Shown here piece by piece: positions 21,401-34,159 of a stretch of DNA of 64,000 bases (positions are counted from its first letter, which is position 1; every line of letters starts with the position of its first letter). The notes beneath the pieces are model-generated. The model saw only the letters and a list, made by a program, of their open reading frames with translations, searched no databases and had not been told where the DNA came from. The position numbers and the translations under genes were made by a program. This stretch comes from Sipunculus nudus (Eukaryota; Annelida; Sipuncula; Golfingiida; Sipunculidae): contig CM049307.1 of the NCBI GenBank assembly GCA_026874595.1, positions 27,316,362 to 27,380,361 of the forward strand. The letters run 5' to 3'.

Positions 21401-22650
21401 AGCTCAGCTGACTATAAGTCATCTGAGCTATAGTCGTGGTCCTTTGTCCATCCGGCCGGCCGGCCGGCCATTAACAGGGCACGTTTTAAAACCGTCGGAC
21501 CTTCGAATCCAAAATTTTGCATACTATTAAATATCCTCAAAATCTCCTACCATATCGAAAATTGGGTCATTAGGACTTCGTTCCTTCGAGATATTAAGGA
21601 AAAACCTCCGTCTTGTAGATGCCATGCTGTGGCATTATTTTCTTTTAAATTCAGTTAAAACATTTGTGATTTAAAAATAATAAAATATATGTGTATGCAT
21701 AATATGACCCAGAATGAGCTACACTCTGCATATATAATGATTGCAACTTTGGTGACTGTAGGTCATTCACTGCAACTCTCTATGCTCCCCAGGCTGTTAA
21801 TATGTGATCCCATCACTTGGGCAAGCCCCCTCTCTTGTTGAGCTTGATCAGGCTGCCTGCAGTTAATACCACAGGGAGCCTTTCTCCCTTCCCCCCCCCC
21901 CCCCCCCCGACTCTATACTGTTGACAGACCTGTACTATAAACAAATTTCACATTTTTTCAGTGACGAGCAGTAACAACATAGACCCCTCCCCCACCCACC
22001 CCTTCAATAAACAGGAGTAATAAACAAGACAAATCTTATAATTTAAATGTTAAATAAATTCTTTTTATTGAGACTTGGACAATTTTGATTTTTTTAAAGA
22101 AAAAAATGTTCAGGAATTTAATCCTAATATTCAAATGTGATAAAATATTAGGACCTAATGTAAGTGCTAACTGACAAGATTTAAGAAGATATAAATACTT
22201 GGTAGCATTTCATTCATATCTCTTAAACTTGGCCGGGCCTAGGTTTGAATAACACTGTTAAACTTAGTTTTAAAATGAGGAATATTGGTCAAACTTTGTG
22301 GGTTAATTTTTAACTCATATGGCCATATATTTAACTTTTGAAAACTTAATTACCTTCAGACATTATTTGTTTATGAAATGGAACTTATATATGACACTTA
22401 CCGTAGGCCAATTTTTTCCCTTGGTGCATCACTAAATGGTTTCGGGCCAAAGGTTTCATTTATTACACAGTCCATATGCTTTAGCTCATGTCCATTATTC
22501 TATAATTTACAGAGTTTCATTTAAGCTGGGCCATTTTCTCTTAGCTTTTCAAATGTTAATATACATGAAAAACTATAGGAAATAAAAATATTTTGCAGTT
22601 ACTAATATTTTCCAAAATTCAGCTGAGTGACATGACCCATGGGTCCCTTG
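21401..22650 (+). mobile_element. Family D Helitron-like element, copy D1
   Basis: The 5' stem-loop AGCTCAG/CTGAGCT has an inner stem TGACT/AGTCA (21401-21430) and is followed by a CCGG-rich stretch. The 3' end is TCAGCTGAGTGACATGACCC, the palindrome GACCCATGGGTC and CCTTG before TT. Compared with D5, a central part is missing (D1 jumps from the 5' region to sequence that D5 carries beyond 49430). It contains a C17 run near 21893. Confidence 0.7.
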
Positions 22651-22922
22651 TTTATAGCTGCATTTACCCAATCTTTTCTTATAAAACCGGCAGAACCCTA
22701 CCATAGAATAATTCTTGTAAAGTTTAAACCAATCAGCTTAACTGTTTCATCATAAAGCAGTGTATAAGCTAGAAGAGTCTAAAATTACATTTTCGCTTGT
22801 AAAAAACAGATCAATGTAGGTGGCCCCACCAATACCTCAATTTCAGATGTGACATATGTGATTAACATTGGCATAAAATTTAGTGATGATAGCTCCAGCT
22901 GTTTCTGAGATTTTAATTTAAG

Positions 22923-23290
22923 TGTGCTTTTTAGGACAGATGACTAAGTTCAACCTACTGTAACTCGGCCAAAAATCTCCGAACTGGAACTATTCGAACA
23001 AACTTGAGAAAGATTGTTTCAGGAATCACTTCTTTGAAACATTGGACAATTTGGCTGGACAGTTTCGGAGAAGAAGATTTTAAAAGTTTTTTTAGGTTTT
23101 TCCCTATGAAATCGAAGTTAATGCAGATACCCAAAAAATAAGCTCAATCCAATGAAGTTTGACATGTAACTGATTCCTACATGCAATTTGGAGCTGTTAG
23201 CTCTGACGGTTTCTGAGATAGCATGGGTTAATGTATGGACAATGGCGGACGGACGGCGCTGCGCCATCGCATAAGCTCACAGGTTTGCTA
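22923..23290. repeat. Unclassified interspersed repeat F, copy 2
   Basis: Companion of 20840-21130. It ends in GGCGGACGGACGG, a GCGCTGCGCC palindrome and CATCGCATAAGCTCACAGG. Confidence 0.55.
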
Positions 23291-24119
23291 AAAATTAGTT
23301 ATTGTCTATTTACTTTTCTTTTTCACAAATATTTTCAATTCCATCATTTTCATTTTTATACTTAGTGCTTAAGAGGTACTTTTAAAGAATGTTACACCCT
23401 CTTGAAGTCTGATTTAACAGCACTTTTTATTTTCATCTATATAATTGCAAAACCAATAAATAATCAACATTTTTAAAATAAATAAAAATAAATAATAACT
23501 TTCTGTAGGCTGAATTTATAAACTCTTTTGGAGGAGAATATTCAATAGAGGATATATAAAGTATTCAAGGGTGTACACCTGTCAAATACTTTTAAATAAA
23601 TTACATTTTTTTACTTATTAGCATTTGAAAAGATAAGAGGAAATGGCCTTGCTATTTTGTGATAATCAAATACTAAATATATGAATGCAACACAAATACC
23701 AGATGGCACTTTTTGGACTACATTAAATTATATATGCAGGAGCCTCTCATGATCAAATATTTGTAAAGCTATCTGTATTTTAACTATGTGAAAGTAATAT
23801 ATGTTATATGAATATATGAAACCATGTAAAAAATAGAATAAAGAAGGAAGTGGTGAACATAACAAAACACATTTCATTTATTGACTTAAATGAGGTACTG
23901 TAAAAAAATTTGAATCATACACCTTCAAATGAGCATAAACAAAATCTAATAAGTATATATTTTACTCTGTAATATACACCTTATCCATTTAATCATGCAA
24001 TAAGGGAAAAAGGTTATGAGGCTAAGAGCTATATAAGCATATAAGAAGCTAAGAGGAAAGGGACCCTCCCACTTGGTTATAGTAAAGTTCTAAATATATG
24101 ATTGCAAACTAATACTCTG
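23291..24119. other. No gene recognised
   Basis: AT-rich sequence, possibly the inner end of copy D2, whose left limit I could not place. Confidence 0.4.
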
Positions 24120-25694
24120 ATAAGACTGTCATGAAGAAAAACAGTAACAGTTTTGAGATACTGTGATGCATATGAAAAATTTACAGATGGACAGGCAAGT
24201 GGACAGAATAGACTTATACCTTTATTTCACTTTCAAGAGAATAATGCATTTAAGTTTATATATAAGCCTATTTTTTTTAGCATATCCATTTTTTCCATTA
24301 ATAGTTTTTATCTGATTCATTTTTTTTATTTACAAGTTTTATAAATTTGTAATAAAAAAAACTGAAAATATAAGTTAAAATATTAGAATTCTAAGTTGCA
24401 ATCATTATATATGCAGAGTGTAGCTCATATTGGGTCATATTATGCACACACATATATTTTATTATTTTTAAATCACAAATGTTTAAACTGAATTTAAAAG
24501 AAAATAATCCCACAACATGGCATCCACAGGATTATTCCTTTATTCACTATTAAAAAGTTTTGCACATTGGAGCTTTCAGTACACGCTTAATTTTATTCAC
24601 TGAATTGAAATAAAAGATTAAGTAAATTTAACAAAATAAAAACATCTTTTCAAATAAAGTATACACAATGTTGGTTTAATGAGGGACAAACAATATCATT
24701 GTGCTAATTACTATCTCAGCTATAATTTATTACTGGAATTAATAGTCAATTTCACACCTGGTGAAGTTTTTACTTTTCTGAAGTAAGGAATTACTTATTT
24801 GATGAACATCCACACTTTCATACCAATACACCACTTTGTGGACACAAGGAGTGCAGGGCAGAGGGGAAGCTTGCTAGTAGTGGCCAAGCTGAGCCAAGGC
24901 AAGCTGCCTGGGGTCAGTTACATAATGCAAGTGAAGGCTGTACTACCAGGTGGGCTAGATGTAAACAACACTTGACATGGTGTATGGAAACTTGAATAAA
25001 AGTTACTCTTTTCAATCAATTCCTTTGAAATTTCAGATTTTAAAAGATTAAATCCTTATGTATATATGTTGTGAAAATTAAATCAACAGTGCTTACAGGG
25101 AAAAAACGTGCCATTGCCAAAGTTGGACAAAATTTAAGGTATTGATTTTTTATTTATGCTAATAACTTGACAAATTTGCAAAATTCAGATCTAATTTTGG
25201 GTAAACAATTGAATCTTGATTAAAAAAAGTTATATTCCTGAAAAAAAGTCTCCAGCTTCAGCAATTCTCATGTTAGGTGAGTAAATATATTTCCTGATTT
25301 TTTAAAAATTGCAATATATTTGGGCCCATAACTTCAAAATAATACCCAATACTGACCTAATTTTTGGTATGTTCATAGAAAATGTATGGAAGAAAATGAA
25401 TACTAAATATGATCAGAAACAGGTCAGTGGTTTTGATTTTAGGCAGCCTTGAAGTGTAACAATTGCTTTTAAATGGAAAACGGGAGGTTTTTCCTTAATA
25501 TCTCGAAGGAACTAAGTCCTAATGACCCAATTTTCGGTATGGTAGGAGATTTTGGGGACATCTAATGGTATGCAAAGTTTTGGATTCGTAGGTCCAACGG
25601 TTTTAAAACGTGCCCTGTTAACGGACGGACGGACGGACGGACGATGGACAAAGGACCACGACTATAGCTCAGATGACTTATAGTCAGCTGAGCT
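24120..25694 (-). mobile_element. Family D Helitron-like element, copy D2 (minus strand), left limit uncertain
   Basis: Its 5' stem-loop AGCTCAGCTGACTATAAGTC reads on the minus strand and ends at 25694, with a GGAC-repeat beside it. The body is an inverted match to 48123-49800 (copy D5). No coding capacity. Confidence 0.65.
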
Positions 25695-25749
25695 AAAAAA
25701 TGTGTAAATGTAATTAATAATTCTAAATACAGTTTAAAGATTTATTTCC

Positions 25750-26577
25750 AGGAAAGTGTGTCCACATTCTTTATTGAGTGTACCAGTAGTATGCATGGCA
25801 AGAGATATTAATGGAATGCTCCACACTTTTATAGCAATACATCACTTTGTGGGCGCAATTAAATGTATACTTTAACACAGTAAAAGTACTGGGGGGGGGG
25901 GGGGGGGGGGAGCGAGAGGGATGCAGAGGGGAGGCCATGCCTGGAGTGAGGAGTAATTACATAACATCACCCACTACACACCACTGTAACACCAGGCTGG
26001 CTGATTTTTAAATATTAAATCCTTATGTATACATGCTGTGAAAATTAAATCAACAGTACACACAATGAAAAACACTGCCTTGGCCAAAGTTGGACAAAGT
26101 TAAAGGTACTGAATTATTGTTAATGCTAATAACTTAAGATACTGGCAAAGTCAGATCTAATTTTGAGTACAAAATTGAATCTTGATTAAATAAATTGATA
26201 TCCCTGAAAAAAAAGTCTCAATCTTCAGCAATTCTCGTGTTAAATGGGTAAATATATTTCCTAATTCTTTACAAAGTGCATTTTGTTTGGGCAGAAGAAT
26301 ATGTATATTAAAACTGATAAAAAAAGATCAGTGGTTTTGATATTAGGCAGACTAGAAGTGTAACAGTGGATTTTTAATGAGGTTTTTCCTTAATACCTTT
26401 GGGAATTAAGATCTAGTGACCAAATTTTTGGTATGGTAGGAAATTTTGGGGACATCTAACTGTATGCAAAATTTTGGATTTATAGGTCCAATGCTTTCAA
26501 ACTGTGCCCTGTTAATGGCCAGATGGACAACAGACAAAGGACGACTATAGCTTAGATGACTTATAGTCAGCTGAGCT
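25750..26577 (-). mobile_element. Family D Helitron-like element, copy D3 (minus strand, partial)
   Basis: The 5' stem-loop ends at 26577. The body repeats the order of D2 (AAAAGTCTC block, TTCAGCAATTCTC block) with more divergence, including a poly-G tract near 25890. Confidence 0.6.
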
Positions 26578-27061
26578 AAAAAAGAAAGCGTAGGCTTGGA
26601 TATAATAACATATGTTCCTAAAATTGTGCAGATTTGAAGAAAACTGTCTTCACACATTTTCCCTACAAGTTTCACAGACATATTGGTACATTTGATTGGC
26701 CTGGATTTGAAATCATTTCTATTCAGTTCAAAACCAATAGCCTTTTCATACATAAAAGCCCAGTCCTAAACTAATGTCTTTGTCCGGATTTTCCAATTGG
26801 TCCACCATGGAAAAGAATTTTTCTTCTCCTATAAAAGAAATCTGTCCACCAGTGAAAAGAATATTTCTTGTTTCTATAGCTATAACGTCTTCAAAGAGGT
26901 AGTATTCATGGGTGAGCTTTGGGTCCTTGGGCCCTTGTTTTACTCTTATAGTGTTTTTTAAATGTCAATTTGCATTTCTAAACATTAATGACATGTGAAC
27001 ACAATGTATATATACTTCAAGCAGAACTTTACTCACAGGTGTAAATTTACTCCTTATGGAA
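26578..27061. other. No gene recognised
   Basis: Non-coding. GGGTCCTTGGGCCCTTGTTT at about 26920-26939 resembles a family D/E 3' end with its stem-loop, perhaps a solo end. Confidence 0.4.
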
Positions 27062-28670
27062 CTAGATATTTCTTGGCACCGCAGGTGCCATGGTATCCCC
27101 AGACAATTAATCCCCCCCCCCCTGCCCTTTAAGAATAGCCCCCCCCCCCCCATCTTCAGCAACAATTAATATCAGACAACACTCATAGAAAAGGTAACTC
27201 TCATAGAATAGGTCATGACCCCAATTTCAATATACATCATCCCCTAACCCATGTCTATGTATATGCATAATATGAAAGAAATCTGTCCATTATAAGTTTT
27301 TGACTTATAATGCTCACAGTACTGTGAAGTGGCAATGATGGGGTATTAAACGGCACATAAACAAGTAAAAGAATAACAGTTGGCGCTACCAGTTTCCAGT
27401 ACATGACAACACAATCCAAGATCTTCAGTCAAGTTGATTTTTGGACCAATCAATGCATCCCTTATTGAGATATTAATGATTTTGTGTGATTTTCACCATA
27501 TATGGCAATATTCAAGGTCAACACCTTCATAGAAAAGGTCATGACCCCAATTTAAATAAACATCATTTCCCCATATCTATGTACATGCATAATATAAAAG
27601 AAATCAGTCCATTAGTTGTTGACTTATAATGCTCACAGTACTGTCAAGTGGCAATGATGTGGTATTAAACGGCACAAAAACAAGTAAAAGAATAACAGGT
27701 GGCGCCACCTGTTTCCAGTACATGATAATACTATCCAAGATCTTAGATCAAGTTGATTTTTGGACCAATCCATGCATCTCTTGAAACATTAATGATTTTG
27801 TGTTATTTTCACCATATATGGTAATATAAAAGGTCAAGGCCACTCTAATAGGAAAGGTCATGACCCCAATTTATATATACATCATCCCATAACCCATGTC
27901 TATGTATATGCATAAAATGAAAGAAATCTGTCCATTAGTTTTTGACTTATAATGCTGACAGTACTGTTAAGTGGCAATGATGGGGGTATTAAACAGCACA
28001 TAAACAAGTAAAAGAATAACAGGTGGCGCCACCTGTTTCCTGTACATGACATTACTATCCAAGATCTTCGGTCAAGTGGATTTTTGGACCAATAACTGCA
28101 TCCCTCATTGAGATATTAATGATTTTGTTTGATTTTCACCATATATGGCAATATTCAAGGTCAAGGCCACTCATAGGAAAGGTCATGACCCCAATTTAAA
28201 TAAACGTCATCCCATAACCCATATCTATGTACATGCATAATAAAAAAGAAATCTGTCCATTAGTTTTTTTACTTATAATGCTCACAGTACTGTCAAGTAG
28301 CAATTTTGGGGGTATTTAACGGCATGAAAATAAGTAAAGAATAATAGGTAGCGCCACCAGTTTCTGGAACATGACAACTTGACTTTGGGATCAATCCATA
28401 CAAGATTTCTTGAGATATTTAAAAATTTGTGTGATTTTCTCCAAAATTGGACCTATTCAAGGTCAAGGACACTGTCCTAGTCAAGGTCATGACCTCATTT
28501 TAAATAGGCGTCGTCCTCTCACCCATATCTATACATATACCAAGTTTGGTAAAGATCCGTGAAATATTTTTGGAGTTATCGCGCCAACAAGATTTATATG
28601 CGGCGGCAGCAGCGGGACCCTTATGAAAACATAGTATCCCCAGACTCTGTCAGACTTTGTCTGGGGATAC
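27062..28670 (-). mobile_element. Family C Helitron-like element with about 320-bp tandem core (minus strand)
   Basis: Read on the minus strand, the 5' stem-loop is GTATCCCCAGAC/GTCTGGGGATAC (28634-28670). It is followed by tandem units of about 320 bp containing AGGTGGCGCCACCT (seen at 27697 and 28021, degraded in flanking units). The 3' end is GTCTGGGGATACC, the stem-loop TGGCACC/GGTGCCA, eight bases and CTAG before T (27062-27065). It has the same 3' signature as families A and B. Non-coding. Confidence 0.75.
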
Positions 28671-29689
28671 AAATATAATTACATGAGTAAATGTCTGCAT
28701 GTGAATGGGGCTTTAGTGGAAACATTATGGACACTGATGCCTATGAGCAGTCTGAAGTCTCATTTAATTAAGTGCACAAAATCACATGAATTAGCCTACC
28801 ATTAGAACAAATGTTGTGACTCTAATATTGGTAAAGTTATACCTAATCCCAGTCCTTATCTGAGACCACTTCGCCATTGAGGAATGCCACATTTCAGCAT
28901 CTTTCTTGTAGTCAGAGTCTCTTATGATATGCCCTAAATGCAATTGTCCATAGGTTGCTTCTGGCAGAATGAACGTACCAGTGCCACTGCCTTTACATCA
29001 ACCTTCCTCTTGTAGTGAATATGATTTGGCCAGGTCTTTGGACTCATTGCTGGTACCTTATTAATGCTTTTACATTTATGTAATTGTGAAAAAGAGCCTC
29101 AACCCTCCCAACGCATTCCACCCCCCACCCCCCCAACCCCAGTACATACACCTTGTAATATGACACATGAAGCGAAACAAACTATTTCTCAATAATTTCT
29201 TTTATTTTGATTTTTTTCCACTTGATGCATCTTTTTTTCTTCAGATTTTATGCCACACAAAGCCAATATCACACACAATTTACATTTAATAACCAACTGA
29301 ACTACAAACATAACAACCAAATGACAACTTAATGTACAGATTGTGCAACAAGAATTATGATGAAAGGGTCATAATCTGCAGTACACATGATCACAGGAAC
29401 TCGTATCCAGCACTGAGGCATGGTGACACCTTTTCTGAGATTCAATATTCACAGAACAATTCACCAAGAAATATAAATTAATGCGCAGCTACACTATATT
29501 CTCAAAAATCTGTTCTCAAATTAAGGAATAATATTGTGAATTTATTATAAATATTACACTAGTTTCAACTAACTTTCAATTTAATTTTTCAAAGTGATTT
29601 TAAATTTAACCCCTTAACTCTCCATCAGCATTCTCCTAGTAACCATTATTGACCAATTAAACATTTACTACACATGCCCAACCACCTGG
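28671..29689. other. No gene recognised
   Basis: AT-rich non-coding sequence with CA-rich patches leading into the minisatellite. Confidence 0.45.
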
Positions 29690-30985
29690 TCTACATCCAT
29701 TAACCCTTTATTGTTCTTGTCCAGCCCCACGATTGTCCACCTCCAACCCCCCCCCCTCTTAACAAACATTAACCCTTTCCTATTCATCCACCTTGTTTGA
29801 ATACATTAACCTTTAACTATTCATTTTTACCAGGTCTACATACATTAACCCTTTACTGTTCATCTTTTAAGTCTATACACATTAGCCCTTTCCAGTTCAT
29901 CAACCAGGTGTACATGCATTAACCCTTTGCTGTTCAGCCACCAGGTCTAAATACATTAACCCTTTACTGATTATCTTTCAAGTGTACACACATTGACTCT
30001 GTGGTGTTCAACCTTCTGGACTACATAAATTAACAATTTACTGTTTATCTTCCATGTGTACACACATTGACTCTGTGCTGTTCAACCTTCTGGTCTACAT
30101 AAATTAACAATTTACTGTTGATCTTCCAAGTGTACACACATTGACTGTGCTGTTCAACCTTCTGGTCTACATAAATTAACCATTTACTGTTCATCTTCCA
30201 AGTGTACACACACTGACTCTGTGGTGTTCAACCTTCTGGTCTACATAAATTAACAATTTACTGTTCATCTTCCAAGTGTACACACATTGACTCTGTGCTG
30301 TTCAACCTTCTGGTCTACATAAATTAACCATTTACTGTTCATTTTTGAGTGTATACACATGGACTCTGTGCTGTTCAGCCTTCTGGTCTACATAAATTAA
30401 TCCTTTACTGTTCATCTTGCAAGTGTACACACATTGACTCTGTGCTGTTCAACCTTCTGGTCTACATAAATTTACAATTTACTGTTCATCTTCCAAGTGT
30501 ACACACATTGACTCTGTGCTGTTCAACCTTCTTGTCTACATAAAATAAGCATTTACTGTTCATCTTGCAAGTGTACACACATTGACTCTGTGCTGTTCAA
30601 CCTTCTGGTCTACATAAATTTACAATTTACTGTTCATCTTCCAAGTGTACACACATTGACTCTGTGCTGTTCAACCTTCTTGTCTACATAAAATAAGCAT
30701 TTACTGTTCATCTTGCAAGTGTACACACATTGACTCTGTGCTGTTCAACCTTCTGGTCTACATAAATTTACAATTTACTGTTCATCTTCCAAGTGTACAC
30801 ACATTGACTCTGTGCTGTTCAACCTTCTTGTCTACATAAAATAAGCATTTACTGTTCATCTTGCAAGTGTACAGACATTGACTCTGTGCTGTTCAACTTT
30901 CTGGTCTACATAAATTAAGCATTTACTGTTCATCTCCAAAGTGTACACACATTGACTCTGTGCTGTTCAACCTTCTGGTCTACAT
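29690..30985. repeat. Minisatellite of about 74-bp units
   Basis: Tandem units with TGTTCAACCTTCTGGTCTAC, TTTACTGTTCATCTTCCAAG and TGTACACACATTGACTCTGT, roughly 14 well-preserved copies from about 29940 plus degraded ones before it. Some stretches show a two-unit higher-order pattern (CTTCTGG and CTTCTTG units alternating at 30460-30860). Units directly abut with no spacers. Confidence 0.92.
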
Positions 30986-32521
30986 AACCCCTTAGTTTAT
31001 CATCAACACTTGTAAATTGTATCCTAGTCTTTTATTTTGCCAGTGAGAGTGCATGTGACCATATGAGTGAATGGTTCAGACACACTATGATTTCATTACA
31101 ACATGGTTGCCGTAACCTGCCAGTGAATACATGACTACTGTCATAATTCATCAGGCAAATAATACAATCAAACTTTACCACCAAATATATTGTAGGAGGA
31201 TCCATGACACTTGTGAGAATTAGACAAGAATAATCACCGGCCAGGGTTATACCGCTCCCAGTGCCGTTAGTTTTTTTCTTGTCACCAGGAGGTTATTCAA
31301 ACGAGGGGTTTCCCTGGTTGGAATCAACTTGCATGTCATAACTGTGTATGGGTGCTGATGACGGGAAAAGTATGCAAGCAGACCTTTCTATCATTTAGGT
31401 GGTTTAAAACTAATTTACTCTGTTCTCTTATCTGTGGGGGAAATGTTTCAAGTGAAACATCAACAAAGTACACTTAACTAAGGATGAGGGCAGTGTATTG
31501 TGGATACCTCAAGTTTTATAAACCATAATATTTCTCTACCTTTTATATATAATAATTTTGTAATTTGAAGCAACTGCATGTCTTGAAAATTAATTTGTCA
31601 TGGTAGTTGAGAAGGTATTAAAACTTATGCTTTTCTTATATTCTGGTTTTATTTACTTGGGCTTCATTTGTGTGTCTTTAGGAGTGCTTGGTTATGGCAG
31701 ACTGACATTGTTATACATGTTTTCTGATATTAAAAGCACTGGTGTTTTTTTATTGTCATAACAACACTGAGTCTACGGATTATGGTAGCGGTAATAGTAT
31801 AATCCTAACTTCTAACAAAAGCTTACTCCGTGATCTTTACATCAGGACAAGCCTAAATGGATTTTTAAAAAATTATTTAACTATCGTTTTCCTTAAGCCC
31901 GTGAGCACACATGAAGGTGTATGCGACAGCAAACATGACATGCAAACTGTTTACAGGGCGTGTTTCCATATAGGCAATGCAACACAAGATTTATGTTTTT
32001 TTTTTTCTGCAAAGTTTCATTATAGAAATATTGGCTTCTTTTGCTGTATTTTGTATAATTTAACAAAATGGGTATTCCATAACAGAAGGCAAGGTAGGTG
32101 GGTTATTATAGATCTGAAAACCATGAATATATCACAAGAAGAATACAAGGTTACTTTTTTACTGGAGTGACCCTTCACTAAGGAGTGATTTATCATATTA
32201 ATTGCTTCTCTCCACATCCCAAACTTTGAACATCTTTGTCTAAAAAATGTTGGTTTTGCTGTAAGCAGGTGCTGTATGTAAACAAAAGCAACACCCTTCC
32301 TTTGTGAAGTGACAGTCACCAAGAACGTTACCCTGAGTATTACAGAAAATTGCCTGCCTGTTTGCATTAGCATTCACCAATGTGTATATGAAAACACCAA
32401 GCACAAGCATACGTTTATGCACTATGGAAAAGGTTTTCTACCCTCTTAATCACAATCAATAATTATAATAGAGCATTGCGTCTTTTAAAAAAATATTATG
32501 TTCTTGATATTTTCTAAAGGT
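30986..32521. other. Intergenic sequence, no gene recognised
   Basis: Includes an open frame of 142 codons at 31742-32170 (plus) and overlapping minus frames. None has a recognisable motif, splice partner or plausible composition. Confidence 0.45.
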
Positions 32522-32527
32522 TTTATT
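32522..32527 (-). promoter_or_regulatory. Polyadenylation signal of the RING gene
   Basis: AATAAA on the minus strand, 85 bases past the stop codon at 32613. Confidence 0.65.
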
Positions 32528-32612
32528 TGATGTTCTGTACAAATGTTCCTCACAGAACTGGACACATTTCATTTGGAGCAATACATGTAATAAATCAGCT
32601 GTGTTTGAGTCA

Positions 32613-34159
32613 CTAGAATCGCGGTGGCAATTTTCTCTTTTTAGAAAGTCGCTGACTGGCAGTATCAGGACTGCGTTCTCGCTTCTGGCACGTAGGCTGA
32701 CTAGTAGTGTCTAACTCAGGGTGGTCGGGATAGGAGTAACTAATTGTGGAGACCTGGTTGCCGTGGTGATCTTCCTCATCACTAGTATCATCATAACCAG
32801 AACTGGCATCGTAATGGTCTGAGCTGGAATTATCGTATTCTGAAATATTATCTGGAGAAGCAGGGCTAAAGGTGCCTTCGTGACCTTCCCCTACTCTCTC
32901 TAGGGTCTCTGCTATATGCCTCCCAGGACGAACCCAAACAATGGACCCAGGCTCTACCTGACCAGGAGAGGACCTTAACAAATTCCTGTCTCTGTGAGTA
33001 TTACAATGATTTGTACTCCGGTCTGTGGACAAGGCAGGTTCTGCACAATTTGCACGATCATTTTCTGTTTCAGATTCAGTCAGTGGATCAGTGTAGCCTG
33101 TCTGATGATTAACTGAGTCTGTTCTGTCTGGGTTTGGAGCCACTGGTGCTAAAATAACAGCGTATGTAAGGTTAGAGTCAGAGGAGTGTGTACGACGACC
33201 ATCACGCACAGATGAAGCACTATCAGCTCCATCAACATATCCGCTGTGTGGATAAGGATCTGGGGACACAGGGCTGTTGGCGAAGTCTCCATCTGACAAC
33301 ACAGAACAGCGCTCATGATTGTCATTGTAACTGCTACTGAAACTCATGTTAAATAAATAATCACCATCCCGTCCTGGGTCATCACTGCCATGACCTGGTG
33401 CACTGACCTCTGACCTCACATCTTCAGCATCATCAGCTGGATCTTCCTCTTGAAAATCAATGGTCCCTACCACTTCCTGTGTGTCGCCATCAGAAAACAC
33501 ACTGGCTTCATTTGTACTGTCCTGGTTATCATTATTTTCATTGTCTGCGTCATTTTCAGAATAATACCCATACTGCTCAGAGTATACGGAATCAGACTCA
33601 GAATCCTGTGGCTGATGGTGGTCTGACTGATGGTCACTGTAAGATTCCTGATCATTTGTGGGTATAAAATCAGCAGCAGGATCGTTATCACTGTTTACCT
33701 CCGCTACAGATGATGTAGCCTCTTCATCATCCTCATCATCTAGAAGAATCGTACTTTCATCATAATCATGTTCTTGCACACCCCCTGTGGTTGTCACCTG
33801 GTCTTCACTGCCTGAATGCTGGCCCCTGTAACTCGCTGACGGGGGCTCATAATCATAATCCTCGGAATCAGAATGTTCATCCAGTCCCTGGTCTGGAGAA
33901 GCTAGTGGAGCACCCAGGAAGTCTGTCCCTACACCAGGGCTGTTGTAGCCTCCTTCAGTGTAGCTGTCTGAATCCTCAGTTCCACTGAATGTGTCACTCA
34001 AGTCTGGATTCTCCTGACCAGCCTGTATCCAGGGGGCAGCACGGTGTTCAGCTTCTGACAGTTTCTCTCGTTCCTCTTTCAGCTGATTTTCTAAGTTTGC
34101 TTTGATTCCATCCAACTCTTCAAGTCTTTTTCTCAAGCCACTTAGTGCCTGGTGTTGTT
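32613..34159 (-). CDS. RING gene, coding exon 2 (coiled coil and acidic tail)
   Basis: The acceptor AG ends at 34160. The first two bases AA complete the Glu170 codon, giving an uninterrupted coiled coil across the junction. The stop TAG is at 32615-32613. An ATG-initiated frame runs upstream through the intron to 34256, but splicing is the better reading. Confidence 0.9.

Noticed and set aside
29690..30985. CRISPR-like array
   Set aside because: Units are contiguous with no unique spacers, and the sequence is eukaryotic; it is a minisatellite.
31742..32170. 142-codon open frame on the plus strand
   Set aside because: No recognisable domain, no splice or promoter context, and overlapping open frames on the other strand of similar length; consistent with chance.
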